Source: Aliarcobacter sp.
GTDB taxonomy: Bacteria > Campylobacterota > Campylobacteria > Campylobacterales > Arcobacteraceae
Assembly (NCBI GenBank): GCA_028688995.1
Contig: JAQTXB010000002.1
Coordinates: 1-64,000, forward strand
DNA: 64,000 nucleotides
Direction: 5' to 3'
The position numbers and the translations under genes are program-made. Numbering within the stretch: the stretch's first letter is position 1; each line of letters opens with the position of its first letter. The notes below the pieces were generated by a model. That model was given only the letters and a program-made list of their open reading frames with translations, ran no database searches and was not told where the DNA came from. Shown in pieces: positions 15,863 through 25,466 of the stretch.

Positions 15863-17929
15863 TTAAACCAGATGCTCTGGTTCATGGAACAAATAACCTT
15901 GTGAAAAATCTATTCCCAAAGATTCAACAACATCTTGAACCTCTTTACAATGTACAAACTCTGCAACAGTTTGAATTCCAAGAACTTTTGCAAAGTTTAC
16001 AATAGTCGAAACTGTTAATCTGATATTGTCATTAACATGAATATTTTTAATCAATGAACCATCAATTTTTAGAAAATCTACATTTAGTTTTATAATATAT
16101 TCAAAATTTGAATATCCAGTTCCAAAATCATCTATTGCAACTTTACATCCAAGAGCTTTTGCTTTTTTTATAAAATCTCCAACCTCTTCAAACTTTTCAA
16201 TTCCTTCTGATTCAACAATTTCTAAAATTACCCTATTTGCAACATTTGTTTCTATTAATTTTGAAAATAAAAAGTTCACTGTCTTCTCATTTTTAATATC
16301 TTCAATCATTAAATTTATAGAAAATGTAATATCTTTATCTTTAAAATATTCACAAGATTTTTCAATTATTTTATTTGTCATCATAGGATAAAGTCTAGCT
16401 TTTTTTGCATGTTCTAAAAATACAAAAGGTGATAAGATTTTTCCATTTGGGAGTTTCATTCTCATTAAAGTTTCATATTTTATCTCTTTAGTTTTATTGT
16501 TTATGATTTTTTGTCCATAAATCAAAATATTATCATCTTTTAATGCTTGTTTTATATCTTTTGTTAATTCAATATTTCTTTTTAAGTCTCTAAATTCTGG
16601 CATATTTTCGTTAAATATACCAATATCAATATTTATCTTTTTTGCCCAATATAACGCTATTTCTGCATGAGCTAATAATTTTTCATCATTATCTGCAATT
16701 CCTATTGTAAAAGATATATCAAAACTATTATCTTCAACAATAAAACCTTCCCTATCACATAAAAGATGAAGATTTTTACAAGTTTTATGTAACTCTTTTA
16801 TTTTAAAATTCCCAAAAGCCATAAATGCAAATATATCCCCAGAAATTCTATAAACATTTAAGTTTGAACTTTTAAATATTGATAATCTTTTTGCGAATCC
16901 TTTTAGTATTTTATCTCCTATTTCTAAACCATAAGAGTTATTTATATCTTTGAATCTATCAATATTTATAATTGCAAGTTTAGGATTAACACTATTTTTT
17001 AAATCATTTAAAAGTTTTTGTCGATTTGGTAAAGAGGTTAATTCATCGGTAAATTGTTCATAAATTAATTTATCTTTTTCAAATAATGAAGTAATATCAT
17101 TTCTAATAGCAATATATTCAATAATATTATTATTTTTATCTAATATTGGAATTATTGTTGAATTAACAAAATATGTTTGTCCATTCTTTTTTCTATTTTT
17201 GAGTATACCTTTGAATATTTTTTTATTCCCTATCGTTTTCCATAACTCATAAAAAAACTCTTTTTGCGTATCTGGATGTCTAATAATATTGTGATTTTTA
17301 CCAATTAATTCCTCTTTTGTATAACCAGAAATCTCACAAAATTTATCATTTACATAGGTAATAATCCCATTCAAATCTGTTTTTGAAACTATAGAACTTT
17401 CATCAAGTGCTTTTTTGTATTCATCTAATAAAACTAATGATTCTAATAAATTTTTGTTATCCTCACTACTTACTAACAAAGTTTCGTTGATTTTATTAAT
17501 ATAATTATCTTTTTGCTCAAGTTCATGTTTTTGTTTTATTAGTTCTTTTTCTAGATTTTTTACAGGTTCTATATTTTTTATTGTATTAAGGATAAATTCT
17601 TTGTTATTTAAAACTATTTTTTTCAAATGAACTTCAATTAAAAAAATTTTACCTTTTGAAGATTTTGCTAACCATTCAAAAGAGTATTCACTATTTTTAT
17701 AACAAAGTTCAATATATTTATTTGCTTTTATTGATGATAGTTCACCATCTGGCTGATATTGAGGGGATAATTGTGTTGGATGTAATAAATAAAGTTCATC
17801 TTTTGAATCAATTTCAAAAAGAGCTAATGCAGATAAATTTGCGTCAATAAAAAAATGACTTTCCATCAGAAGAATTGCTTCTGAGACATTATCAAAGATA
17901 TTTTCATAATAAGAAATATTTTTTGTCAT
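15863..17929 (-). CDS. PAS-GGDEF-EAL protein, probable cyclic-di-GMP phosphodiesterase
   Basis: The 688-residue soluble protein has an N-terminal PAS-like domain (about 1-115), a coiled linker, a second PAS domain (about 170-285, with NDKFCEISGYTKEEL), a GGDEF-like domain (about 295-435) and an EAL domain (about 445-688). The GGDEF motif has decayed to SGDIF, so cyclase activity is unlikely. The EAL side keeps its metal and catalytic residues: ETL, SIN, EIVE, DDFGTGYS, KIDGS and AEFV. It should therefore hydrolyse cyclic-di-GMP under PAS control. It has no membrane segment. It is convergent with tex (11-base gap). Confidence 0.85.
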   Translation of the reverse strand: MTKNISYYENIFDNVSEAILLMESHFFIDANLSALALFEIDSKDELYLLHPTQLSPQYQPDGELSSIKANKYIELCYKNSEYSFEWLAKSSKGKIFLIEVHLKKIVLNNKEFILNTIKNIEPVKNLEKELIKQKHELEQKDNYINKINETLLVSSEDNKNLLESLVLLDEYKKALDESSIVSKTDLNGIITYVNDKFCEISGYTKEELIGKNHNIIRHPDTQKEFFYELWKTIGNKKIFKGILKNRKKNGQTYFVNSTIIPILDKNNNIIEYIAIRNDITSLFEKDKLIYEQFTDELTSLPNRQKLLNDLKNSVNPKLAIINIDRFKDINNSYGLEIGDKILKGFAKRLSIFKSSNLNVYRISGDIFAFMAFGNFKIKELHKTCKNLHLLCDREGFIVEDNSFDISFTIGIADNDEKLLAHAEIALYWAKKINIDIGIFNENMPEFRDLKRNIELTKDIKQALKDDNILIYGQKIINNKTKEIKYETLMRMKLPNGKILSPFVFLEHAKKARLYPMMTNKIIEKSCEYFKDKDITFSINLMIEDIKNEKTVNFLFSKLIETNVANRVILEIVESEGIEKFEEVGDFIKKAKALGCKVAIDDFGTGYSNFEYIIKLNVDFLKIDGSLIKNIHVNDNIRLTVSTIVNFAKVLGIQTVAEFVHCKEVQDVVESLGIDFSQGYLFHEPEHLV

Positions 17930-17974
17930 TTAAACCCTATGTAATTATTTAATACAAATCCATCTTACAAATTT

Positions 17975-18000
17975 AAAACTAGAGTTTAAACTCTAGTTTT
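17975..18000 (-). terminator. Terminator hairpin at the 3' end of ridA
   Basis: The 26-base perfect palindrome AAAACTAGAG-TTTAAA-CTCTAGTTTT contains the ridA stop codon within its stem. It ends in T on both strands, so it may stop transcription in both directions. Confidence 0.65.
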
Positions 18001-18376
18001 TAAAAGCAATAGTATCAACCTCAACTAAAACATTTTTTGGTAAAGTTTTAACAGCAACAGTACTTCTTGCAGGTGCTGTTTCACCTTTAAAGTATTGACC
18101 GTAGATTTCATTGAAAGCTACAAAATTATCCATATCTGATAAATAACAAGTAGTTTTTAAAACATTTTCAAAAGAGCTTCCAGCTTCTTCTAAAACTGCT
18201 TTTAAATTTTCCATAACTTGAACTGTTTGTTCTTGAACTCCACCTGATACTATTTCCATTGTTGTTGGATCTAATGCAATTTGACCTGAAGTAAAAATTA
18301 ATTTATCAAAAGCTGTTGCTTGATTGTATGGTCCAATTGCAGATGGTGCTTTTGGTGTTGAGATTATTGTTTTCAT
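17993..18376 (-). CDS. ridA: RidA family reactive imine/enamine deaminase
   Basis: The 127-residue YjgF/YER057c/UK114 protein hydrolyses reactive enamine/imine intermediates released by PLP enzymes such as threonine dehydratase, forming 2-ketoacids. The key arginine is Arg104 in APARSTV. The motifs AIGPYNQA and FTSGQI are typical, and length is exactly that of the family. Threonine dehydratase (ilvA), the classical source of its substrate, is encoded elsewhere in this window. The gene appears monocistronic and ends in a palindromic terminator. Confidence 0.92.
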   Translation of the reverse strand: MKTIISTPKAPSAIGPYNQATAFDKLIFTSGQIALDPTTMEIVSGGVQEQTVQVMENLKAVLEEAGSSFENVLKTTCYLSDMDNFVAFNEIYGQYFKGETAPARSTVAVKTLPKNVLVEVDTIAFKN

Positions 18377-18420
18377 TTGTTTCCTTTATCTAATTCTTTA
18401 TTAAATTTTTTAGTTGTGTA

Positions 18421-19206
18421 TTATACAAGGTTATTACTTTCCCTTGGGAAAAACAATTCAAAATCTTTTTTTATATGACAAAGTGTTTCTTGATTTGCTC
18501 TTTTAAATCCTTTTGATTTAATTGCAGCTCTTACAATAGCCTTTGAATAATCAAAAACTTCTTCATCATTTAAATACTCATTTACATTTACCCATTTTGC
18601 ATCAATTATTTCATGTGAATCTTGAATATTTATTTTAGTGCTTTTTGCAATTGCTGTACACAAAATATATAGATTTGATTTATGAAACTGATGTGGATAA
18701 AAATGTCCCAAAGAGATTATTGAATCAAACTCCACAATTATCCCTGTTTCTTCAAAAACTTCTCTCTCAAGAGCAGTTGTAATTAATTCAGCATCATCAA
18801 TATGTCCACCTGGAAGTTTATATCCAACAGTTGAGATTCTTTCTTTGATTACTAGAAGTTCATTTTTATCATTTATCACAACAGCACCAACTCCTAAAGT
18901 ATGATTTGAAGCTGTTGGAATTACAGCATTTTCTTTCAATCTTTTAACAACTAAAATATAATCTTCATTACATGAGTGAAAAACAAAACCTCTTTTTGTA
19001 GTAATAGAAATATAATCTGATTTATTAATATCTATATAAATCCAAATTAGAAATCTTCTATTTTCTACATTTTCAATTAAATAATCAAGATTTAATTCAA
19101 ACTCTTCTATACTATTTGGTAAATCATTTGATGCAATTGTTATTCCATTATATGGGTCAAGTATTGTATTAAAACACCCTATTTTCTCTAAACTTGTATT
19201 GTTCAT
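18421..19206 (-). CDS. Nudix hydrolase of the NUDT6-like type
   Basis: The 261-residue protein has a complete Nudix box at 134-156: G134, E140, then REVFEETG from 148, the pattern G-x5-E-x7-REVxEExG. The roughly 100-residue region before it (FVFHSCNEDYILVVKRL, then ASNHTLGVGAVV) resembles the pre-Nudix domain of NUDT6/plant NUDX proteins. It should cleave a nucleoside-diphosphate-linked compound; the exact substrate is unknown. It lies 8 bases downstream of the AraC/GyrI regulator gene on the same strand, so the two probably form an operon. Confidence 0.8.
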   Translation of the reverse strand: MNNTSLEKIGCFNTILDPYNGITIASNDLPNSIEEFELNLDYLIENVENRRFLIWIYIDINKSDYISITTKRGFVFHSCNEDYILVVKRLKENAVIPTASNHTLGVGAVVINDKNELLVIKERISTVGYKLPGGHIDDAELITTALEREVFEETGIIVEFDSIISLGHFYPHQFHKSNLYILCTAIAKSTKINIQDSHEIIDAKWVNVNEYLNDEEVFDYSKAIVRAAIKSKGFKRANQETLCHIKKDFELFFPRESNNLV

Positions 19207-19214
19207 TTTTCTCC

Positions 19215-20090
19215 TTATACATATTTAATTGGTAAATAATAATCCAAAATAAACTCTTCATCATCACTTAAAAAATGATTCTTTTGATAAATTGTATAGG
19301 ATGGACTTGGAGTTGTTTCATAACCACTTTGGATTAACCAAGTGTGATAAACCCATTGAATAAGTTTTATAACATCTCCATATTTCCCTTTTAAAGAAAA
19401 TTTTGCATAAATTCCTTTTGGTATTATCAAAGTTGGAAGTGATAAATCTTTTAGTTGTTCCTCATTTTCTAAAACTACAATTGCAATATATTGACAATCT
19501 TCAAGGGGAGTAATAATTGGATTATCATGGTGAAGTGCCATTTGTTTATACTCTTTTATATCATTTGTATAAATCCAAGTTTGAAGTTTCTGCCATGTTT
19601 TTTTAATACTTTTATCATATCCCTTATGTCTTATGTAATAACCATTTATTTCAGGCATTTTTACGATACTTGGTTCCATTTTAGAAAAATCAATTGATTC
19701 ATTTGTTGATGAAATCTTTTCAACTATTTTATTTGAGTATTCTTTATATCCACCATTTTTCCACATCTTTGGTGTCATTAAAAATCTCTCTTTAAAAGCT
19801 CTAAGAAATGATGTTTGGGAACTATATCCAGTCATTTTTGCTATATCTGTAATTGTTGAATATTTATTTGTAATTAAAAGATTTGCAGCTTTTTCAAGTC
19901 TGATTGATTTTATACTTTCATATATGTTTTTTCCAAACTCATCTTTGAATATTCGGTGAAGATGAAATTTACTAACATTTAACTCTATACTTAAATCATC
20001 TATATTTATATCTGTATCGATGTATTTATAAATGTAGTTCATAACATCATTTGCAATTTTTGCTCTTTTTTCATAAGTACTTTTTTTCAT
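19215..20090 (-). CDS. AraC-family regulator with GyrI-like effector domain
   Basis: The 291-residue protein has two N-terminal helix-turn-helix motifs of the AraC/XylS type (about 10-110, with LNVSKFHLHRIFKDEFG and ITDIAKMTGYSSQTSFLRAFKERF). A GyrI-like small-molecule-binding domain follows (about 135-291). This domain order (HTH first) is that of Rob/SoxS-like multidrug-sensing regulators. It is divergent from the aminotransferase gene across 107 bases and likely co-transcribed with the Nudix gene. Its targets may be these neighbours; this is inference from position only. Confidence 0.85.
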   Translation of the reverse strand: MKKSTYEKRAKIANDVMNYIYKYIDTDINIDDLSIELNVSKFHLHRIFKDEFGKNIYESIKSIRLEKAANLLITNKYSTITDIAKMTGYSSQTSFLRAFKERFLMTPKMWKNGGYKEYSNKIVEKISSTNESIDFSKMEPSIVKMPEINGYYIRHKGYDKSIKKTWQKLQTWIYTNDIKEYKQMALHHDNPIITPLEDCQYIAIVVLENEEQLKDLSLPTLIIPKGIYAKFSLKGKYGDVIKLIQWVYHTWLIQSGYETTPSPSYTIYQKNHFLSDDEEFILDYYLPIKYV

Positions 20091-20197
20091 AAATAGATTA
20101 TATCAATAAAATTAGCAAAAATAGATAATAATAAAAGCATTTTATGTAAAGAATAAAAGAGTTCTTTGTTGTATTCTACAATCAAAAAAGGAGATTT

Positions 20198-21301
20198 ATG
20201 AAAAGATCATTTATTAGAGAAATCCTTGAATCAATTGATGAACATACAATATCATTTGCAGGTGGACTTCCAAGTGAAAAACTATTTCCAAGGGATGATT
20301 TAAAAACTGCAACAATGAAAATATTTGATAATCCAAAAGTATTTCAATATGGAATTAGTAATGGAATTAATGAATTAAGAGAAAAAATTGCAGCAAGATA
20401 TACAAAAGAAGGTTTTCCTACAACTAAAGATAATATTCTAATTACTACAGGAAGCCAACAAGGTATGTACATCCTTGCTAAATATTTTGAGAGTAAAGAT
20501 ATAACTATTGAAGAACCATCATATTTAGGTGCTATGAATATATTTAGACTAAACCATCTTACAATGAAAGGTGTTGAACTTGAACATGATGGAGTTAATA
20601 TTGAAAAATTCAAAGAGAGTTTTAAACAAACAAAATTAGCATACTTAATTCCAGATTTCCAAAATCCAAGTGCAACAACTTATTGTGATAAAAAAAGAGA
20701 AGAAATAGCAAAAATTGTAGAAGATGAAAATGGATTATTAATCGAAGATAGTCCTTATAGTGAGCTATTTTTTGATAAAAAAAATATTAGTATCAGCTCT
20801 AAAATTCCAAATAGATCATTTCATTTAGGAAGTTTTTCAAAAACTTTAGTTCCAAGTCTTAGAATTGGTTGGATAAGAGCAGATGTTGAATTATTAAAAT
20901 CATTAATGATTATAAAAGAGAGTATTGATTTACACTCATGCGGAATTTCACAATATATTTTAAATGAATATTTAGAAGATGAAGCAAATTATGAAAAACA
21001 TCTTCAAGATATTAGAGATGATTATAAACAAAAAGCAGAGTTCTTTTGTGAACAATTAGACAAATATTTACCTGAATTTAAATACGAAAAACCAAAAGGT
21101 GGAATGTTTTTATATGGTAGTTTTGAAGGAGTTGATTCTTTTGCATTGGTTCAAAAATGTATTGAGAAAAAAGTTGTTTATGTTCCGGGGAATCAATTTT
21201 ATATAGATAAAGTTCCAAATGGAGAAATCAGATTTAACTACACTCACTCAAGTTTTGAACAAATTGAGCAAGGTATTAAACTAATCAAAAGCTGTTTATA
21301 A
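20198..21301 (+). CDS. PLP-dependent aminotransferase, 2-aminoadipate/aromatic type
   Basis: The 367-residue fold-type I enzyme has PLP lysine Lys215 (GSFSKTLVPSLRIGW), the phosphate-binding block TGSQQGM (84-90), Asn156 (DFQNPSA) and Asp184 (IEDSPY). The sequence resembles the aminotransferase half of MocR/LysN proteins but lacks the GntR DNA-binding part; the start MKRSFIREILE directly enters the catalytic domain. It probably transaminates branched, aromatic or 2-aminoadipate-like amino acids. It has a good ribosome site (AAAGGAG) and ends at a bidirectional terminator shared with the porin gene. Confidence 0.85.
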   Translation: MKRSFIREILESIDEHTISFAGGLPSEKLFPRDDLKTATMKIFDNPKVFQYGISNGINELREKIAARYTKEGFPTTKDNILITTGSQQGMYILAKYFESKDITIEEPSYLGAMNIFRLNHLTMKGVELEHDGVNIEKFKESFKQTKLAYLIPDFQNPSATTYCDKKREEIAKIVEDENGLLIEDSPYSELFFDKKNISISSKIPNRSFHLGSFSKTLVPSLRIGWIRADVELLKSLMIIKESIDLHSCGISQYILNEYLEDEANYEKHLQDIRDDYKQKAEFFCEQLDKYLPEFKYEKPKGGMFLYGSFEGVDSFALVQKCIEKKVVYVPGNQFYIDKVPNGEIRFNYTHSSFEQIEQGIKLIKSCL

Positions 21302-21324
21302 AAAAGGCTAATTAAGCCTTTTTT
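21301..21324. terminator. Bidirectional terminator between the aminotransferase and porin genes
   Basis: AAAAAGGCT-AATTA-AGCCTTTTTT is a compact stem with A- and T-tracts on both sides, placed between two convergent stop codons. It should serve both genes. Confidence 0.8.
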
Positions 21325-21327
21325 ATA

Positions 21328-22491
21328 TTAAAATTTATAAGATGCATAAAGTCTTGATCTATAACTTTCATCAGCTAAGTTATCATAAGTTGCAAATACA
21401 AGTTTCGTAGAGAAATTTTTATTAAATGCATAAGTTGCAATAAAATCTGTTTCTGATGCAGTTGGATTACTTGCTGTTTTCCATGCTCCATAAATTAAAT
21501 CAAAAGATAAATCAGTAGTAATTTTATATCCAGCAGATAATTTATAAGCATCAGTATCTGCATCATAAACTCCACCATAAATCCATGGTCCTGTGTATAA
21601 ATAATCAGCTCCATTTCCCAATCCAGCAACAATATTTGCATCTTTAGCAATTGTACTATATGCTGCACCTAAAGATAATTTATCAAAATTTCCTAAAAGA
21701 TTAACAGCATATGCACTACCTCTAGAATTTGAAGTATTTCCATTATCTGTTTGATATGTTTGTGTTTCAATTGTAAAAGGATTTATATTATAAGAACCAG
21801 CTGCATAAAATGCTGTTGTATCATCTACACTGTTTGTATTACTATCTATTAATGCATATTGCGCATCAACTGTAAGATTTTTAACTGATTTGTTATTTAC
21901 ATATACTGTATATGCACCATCTTGAACTTGTTCAAAATCAGAAACAGCTTTTACCTCTGTTCCACCTGAAGCAATTTTTGTTCTATATTGCTCTTTGTCA
22001 ACATATGCAGCAACTATAGTTGTATTAGAAATATCAGTATTTGAGATAACTAAACCTTCAAATGATTCTCTAAACATTCTAGAACCAGAACCCTCAACTA
22101 ATGGAGTAGATATATATTGTCTACCAACTTTTCCTCTAGTATTAGCTATTGAATATTGTAAATAAGCTTCTGATAAAACTGCACCTGAAACATTTTGATC
22201 TTTATTATATGCTGTTGGGGCATTATCCAAATCACTTGCAGTTATTGATGCAGCTTGAAGTGTAACACCTGATTTAAACCCATAAAAATCACCAGTAACA
22301 TATGATAAATTACCTCCATTATTCCAAACACTTACTTTTTTATTGGCAACTTCTTTTTGGAAATACTGAGATTTAATCTCTCCACTTACTTTACCTTTTT
22401 CAAATGCTTCTGCAAGAGTGTCTGCACACATATTTTGAGTTGATGCAATAATAATTGATACACCTAAACTCATTTTTACAATTTTTTTCAT
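21328..22491 (-). CDS. Outer-membrane porin, Opr/OprD-like
   Basis: I start the protein at 22491 (MKKIVKMSLG), which gives 387 residues and a strong ribosome site (AGGGAGA, five bases upstream). The longer reading from 22533 adds 14 residues and lacks one. A signal peptide ends near NMCA. The mature chain is rich in alternating aromatic and polar residues and Gly/Thr/Asn, and it ends in ASYKF, the aromatic terminus recognised by the BAM machinery. This fits a trimeric beta-barrel porin of the kind common in Campylobacterota. Specificity is unknown. Confidence 0.85.
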   Translation of the reverse strand: MKKIVKMSLGVSIIIASTQNMCADTLAEAFEKGKVSGEIKSQYFQKEVANKKVSVWNNGGNLSYVTGDFYGFKSGVTLQAASITASDLDNAPTAYNKDQNVSGAVLSEAYLQYSIANTRGKVGRQYISTPLVEGSGSRMFRESFEGLVISNTDISNTTIVAAYVDKEQYRTKIASGGTEVKAVSDFEQVQDGAYTVYVNNKSVKNLTVDAQYALIDSNTNSVDDTTAFYAAGSYNINPFTIETQTYQTDNGNTSNSRGSAYAVNLLGNFDKLSLGAAYSTIAKDANIVAGLGNGADYLYTGPWIYGGVYDADTDAYKLSAGYKITTDLSFDLIYGAWKTASNPTASETDFIATYAFNKNFSTKLVFATYDNLADESYRSRLYASYKF

Positions 22492-22564
22492 GTTTCTCCC
22501 TTTGTTATTATGAATACAAAGTTTAACATTCACAAATGTGCTATTGGTGGGTAAAAAATTAAGC

Positions 22565-23107
22565 TTATTTTTTTATTTTAAGTTTTAAGAGTTTATAAAT
22601 GTAAATCATTTTATGTTTTAATCTACTTCTTGCAGAAAAGAAGTTTTCTTTTATGGACTTTTTTATATTAAGTGATTTATCTTTAATCATAACATAAATC
22701 CAAGAGTGTTTAATTTTATAAATTGCAGAGATTAAAGAATTATAAATAAATTCAAACCATCTAAATTCTAGCAGTTTAGGTTTTACAATATTGAAAAACC
22801 AAAAGATAAAAGCAGCAACTGGTATTTTAAGTATATAAATTAGTGTTGCAGTAAAGATATGTCCAGATAAAAATAATACTCCTGCATAAACACCAATAAA
22901 TTCAACAATTACAAAAGTACTAATAAAAAATACCAAAATAAAATATGAATTTAAAGCTAGAATCTTTGGAATAAGTTTTGTAAAAAGGTGTAAACTTGAA
23001 ATTAAAGTAATTATAGGTTTTGCGAATTTTTCCCAAATAAGCTCTTCAAATATGATATAAATAAATACTAAAACTATTAAAAATATATTTAGTATTTTTT
23101 TATACAT
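22565..23107 (-). CDS. Integral membrane protein of unknown function
   Basis: The 180-residue protein has about three hydrophobic helices in the first 115 residues and a strongly basic C-terminal tail (KHKMIYIYKLLKLKIKK). I do not recognise the family. It starts 4 bases after the dedA stop and is last in the minus-strand series from trmD, so it is probably co-transcribed with dedA and may share its membrane-lipid or envelope role; that is inference. Confidence 0.7.
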   Translation of the reverse strand: MYKKILNIFLIVLVFIYIIFEELIWEKFAKPIITLISSLHLFTKLIPKILALNSYFILVFFISTFVIVEFIGVYAGVLFLSGHIFTATLIYILKIPVAAFIFWFFNIVKPKLLEFRWFEFIYNSLISAIYKIKHSWIYVMIKDKSLNIKKSIKENFFSARSRLKHKMIYIYKLLKLKIKK

Positions 23108-23111
23108 TAGT

Positions 23112-23717
23112 CTATAAGGCTTTCGCTTTTTTTATTTTTTTATAATACCAGAAAGTTAAAATACTTAGCAAAATTAAAATAACTACAATTATGTAATGTA
23201 AATATTCTTTAATTAAAGATTCATTATCACCCAAAAAATATCCCAATAGAGCTAAAATTACAACCCAAATTCCTGCACCTAAAGATGTATATAAACTGAA
23301 AACATATATATTCATTCTAGCAAGTCCTGCTGGTAATGAGATATATTGTCTAACAACAGGTATTAATCTTCCTGAAAAAGTTGAGATATGTCCATGATCT
23401 TTGAAAAAAACTTCCATTCTAACAATAGTTTCTTCTTTTATGAAAAAGTATTTTCCATATTTAATTAAAAATCTTCTTCCAAATTTTACAGCTAAATAGT
23501 AGTTAAATAATGAACCAGCCAATGAACCTAATATTCCAAAAAGAATTACTAAATACATATTCATTTCACCTTTATAGGCTAAATATCCTGCAGGAATCAT
23601 AACTACTTCAGAAGGAAAGGGGAAAAATGAACTTTCTAAAAACATCATAATAAAAATACCAGCATAACCCAAACTTCCAACAGTTTGAACTATAAAATCA
23701 ATTATACTTGTTAGCAA
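23112..23717 (-). CDS. DedA family (VTT-domain) membrane protein
   Basis: The 201-residue protein has the hallmarks of the DedA/SNARE-associated family, several of which are polyprenyl-phosphate or phospholipid translocases of the inner membrane. These are [22 protein letters not shown] near the start, [18 protein letters not shown] in the middle, and the paired-arginine block [21 protein letters not shown]. About five hydrophobic segments are visible. The start is TTG, with AAGGG seven bases upstream. It lies 9 bases after the nucleosidase-like gene. Confidence 0.88.
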   Translation of the reverse strand: MLTSIIDFIVQTVGSLGYAGIFIMMFLESSFFPFPSEVVMIPAGYLAYKGEMNMYLVILFGILGSLAGSLFNYYLAVKFGRRFLIKYGKYFFIKEETIVRMEVFFKDHGHISTFSGRLIPVVRQYISLPAGLARMNIYVFSLYTSLGAGIWVVILALLGYFLGDNESLIKEYLHYIIVVILILLSILTFWYYKKIKKAKAL

Positions 23718-23726
23718 TTTTTGCCC

Positions 23727-24245
23727 TTATATTAATTTTTTCCATTTTGAAATTGAACTATTGATAAGTTCAAAAATTTTTTCATTTGTAGGTTCTATCT
23801 CATCAAAATAATCAGAAACAATTTTTAGAATATAAAAATCTTTTATATTCTCTTTACATTTTTGAGAAAAGAATAAAGCTTGTTTATCAACAAGTAAAGT
23901 ATCTAAGTTTTCGTCTGTTTCAAGGGGTTGTTCAATAGTAGTAATATTAGCAAAATTTAATCCACCAATAAATCTATTAGTACAAAAAAGTGTTCCAAGG
24001 GCAATAGAGCCATCACTACAAGATGCAATACTTAAATCAAATGCTTTTGAAATTGAATAGTTTTTAAAAATATAATCCAAAGACTTAACAATTAAATCTT
24101 TGCTTACTCCAGATATTATAAGTAAGATATCTTCGTTAGAATATATCTTGTTTTCGACAGAGTTTTCTAATTCTTTTAAATTAAAAAAATCAATAATCGG
24201 ATTTGCTTCGATTATTGATGTTGTGTGAATTAAGATCTTTGACAT
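23727..24245 (-). CDS. Nucleoside phosphorylase/hydrolase-like protein
   Basis: The 172-residue protein resembles a shortened member of the MTA/SAH nucleosidase–futalosine hydrolase superfamily. It has an early strand with a SGV turn (LLIISGVSKDL), a central block with LSIASCSDGSIALGTLF, and a late KIVSDYFDEIEPT, similar to the aspartate-containing VSDxxD element. At 172 residues it is shorter than the usual 225-230, and the methionine/glutamate substrate motif is not clear. Activity is therefore uncertain. It lies 28 bases downstream of rplS. Confidence 0.5.
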   Translation of the reverse strand: MSKILIHTTSIIEANPIIDFFNLKELENSVENKIYSNEDILLIISGVSKDLIVKSLDYIFKNYSISKAFDLSIASCSDGSIALGTLFCTNRFIGGLNFANITTIEQPLETDENLDTLLVDKQALFFSQKCKENIKDFYILKIVSDYFDEIEPTNEKIFELINSSISKWKKLI

Positions 24246-24273
24246 AAATCAAACTAAGGCATAAGCCTAAGTT

Positions 24274-24633
24274 TTACTTTCTTTTAAGTTCTTTAATTCT
24301 TGCAGCTTTACCTTTTAAATCTCTTAAGAAATTAAGTTTAGCTCTTCTTACTCTACCTCTTCTGATAACTTCAAAAGATTTTAAAGATTCAGAATATAAT
24401 GGGAAGATTCTCTCAACACCAATTGAATTTGCACCGATTTTTCTAACTGTAAAAGTTGCGTCTACACCGTTTCCGCTTCTACCAATAACAATACCTTCAA
24501 AAAGCTGAATTCTTTTTTTCTCACCTTCTTTAATCTCTACACCAAGTCTTACAGTATCTCCTGCTCTAAATTGAGGAATTTCTTTTTCTGCAATTTGCGC
24601 AGCTTCGAAGCTTGCAATATATCTATTTTTCAT
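24274..24633 (-). CDS. rplS: 50S ribosomal protein L19
   Basis: The 119-residue protein is L19, located at the interface of the ribosomal subunits. [26 protein letters not shown] and [22 protein letters not shown] are family signatures. The start is at 24633 ([10 protein letters not shown]), preceded by AAGGGAAA; the open frame extends 17 codons further through the hairpin region but without a ribosome site. It follows trmD, the usual rplS partner, across a structured 55-base spacer. Confidence 0.96.
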   Translation of the reverse strand: MKNRYIASFEAAQIAEKEIPQFRAGDTVRLGVEIKEGEKKRIQLFEGIVIGRSGNGVDATFTVRKIGANSIGVERIFPLYSESLKSFEVIRRGRVRRAKLNFLRDLKGKAARIKELKRK

Positions 24634-24652
24634 TGTATTTCCCTTTGGCGAA

Positions 24653-24687
24653 AGTGCCCGCATTTGCAACTTGCGGGGTATCACACT
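24653..24687 (-). promoter_or_regulatory. GC-rich hairpin in the trmD–rplS spacer, candidate L19 leader
   Basis: A six-pair stem (CCCGCA/TGCGGG) with a nine-base loop is extended by AGTG/CACT across a one-sided internal bulge. It sits entirely between the trmD stop and the rplS ribosome site. It is by far the most GC-rich stretch in the surroundings. There is no T-tract beyond it, so it looks like an intercistronic RNA structure (processing or autoregulation), not a terminator. Confidence 0.5.
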
Positions 24688-24688
24688 T

Positions 24689-25378
24689 TTATTTAAATTT
24701 TTTGTTTGTAACTAAACCTGGCCTAAAGTATTTTGTTTTGCAAATAGCCAGATTGGTTTTTAGGTCGGCAATTTTACTATGGTTTCCCTTTAAAAATTCT
24801 TTAACTACACTTAAATTTTGAAAATTTTCAGGTTTTGTAAAAGATGGTGCTTCTAAAAGGTTATTTTCATAGCTCTCAACATCTAAAGAATCAGCATTCC
24901 CAAGCACATTTTCAACATTTCTTGAAATAGCATCTGCCATCACAAGAGATGGTAATTCTCCACCTGTTAAGATAAATTCTCCAATAGAAAAAACTTCATT
25001 TGCATATTTTTCTATTACTCTTTCATCAATTCCCTCATATCTTCCACTAACAAATACTATATTTTTTTTCTTTGCTAGTCGCTTCGCATCATTTTGTTTA
25101 AATGGTTTTGCAGCTGCTAGTGGGAAAATAATATATACATCTTCATTTTTCTTTTTTATTTCATCCAAGCAATCAAATAAAGGCTGACAAGTAAGAAGCA
25201 TTCCTGCTCCTCCACCTACCATTTGATCATCAACTTTTTTATGTTTATTAGTTGTAAAATCTCTAGGATTATAAAACTCATAAGATATAAAATTTGAATC
25301 GATTGCTCTTTTTAATATAGAGTCTTGAAAGTAAGGTTCAATCAAATTAGGGAAAAGTGTAACAAATGTAAATTTCAA
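24689..25378 (-). CDS. trmD: tRNA (guanine-N1)-methyltransferase
   Basis: The 229-residue SPOUT-class enzyme methylates G37 of tRNAs using S-adenosylmethionine. The family start ([17 protein letters not shown]), [33 protein letters not shown] and [18 protein letters not shown] are all present; these build the trefoil knot and cofactor site. Length is normal. It begins the minus-strand series trmD–rplS–nucleosidase-like–dedA–membrane protein. Confidence 0.96.
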   Translation of the reverse strand: MKFTFVTLFPNLIEPYFQDSILKRAIDSNFISYEFYNPRDFTTNKHKKVDDQMVGGGAGMLLTCQPLFDCLDEIKKKNEDVYIIFPLAAAKPFKQNDAKRLAKKKNIVFVSGRYEGIDERVIEKYANEVFSIGEFILTGGELPSLVMADAISRNVENVLGNADSLDVESYENNLLEAPSFTKPENFQNLSVVKEFLKGNHSKIADLKTNLAICKTKYFRPGLVTNKKFK

Positions 25379-25466
25379 AATAAAATCTACCCTTTTTTTA
25401 TTGGAATGATACCATATTTACTTTTATTTACAATTAAGCATTAATTATTTACACTTCGAGCCTATT

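Noticed and set aside
24634..24684. 17-codon N-terminal extension of rplS
   Set aside because: It reads through the GC-rich hairpin and is not part of L19; the internal ATG has AAGGGAAA.
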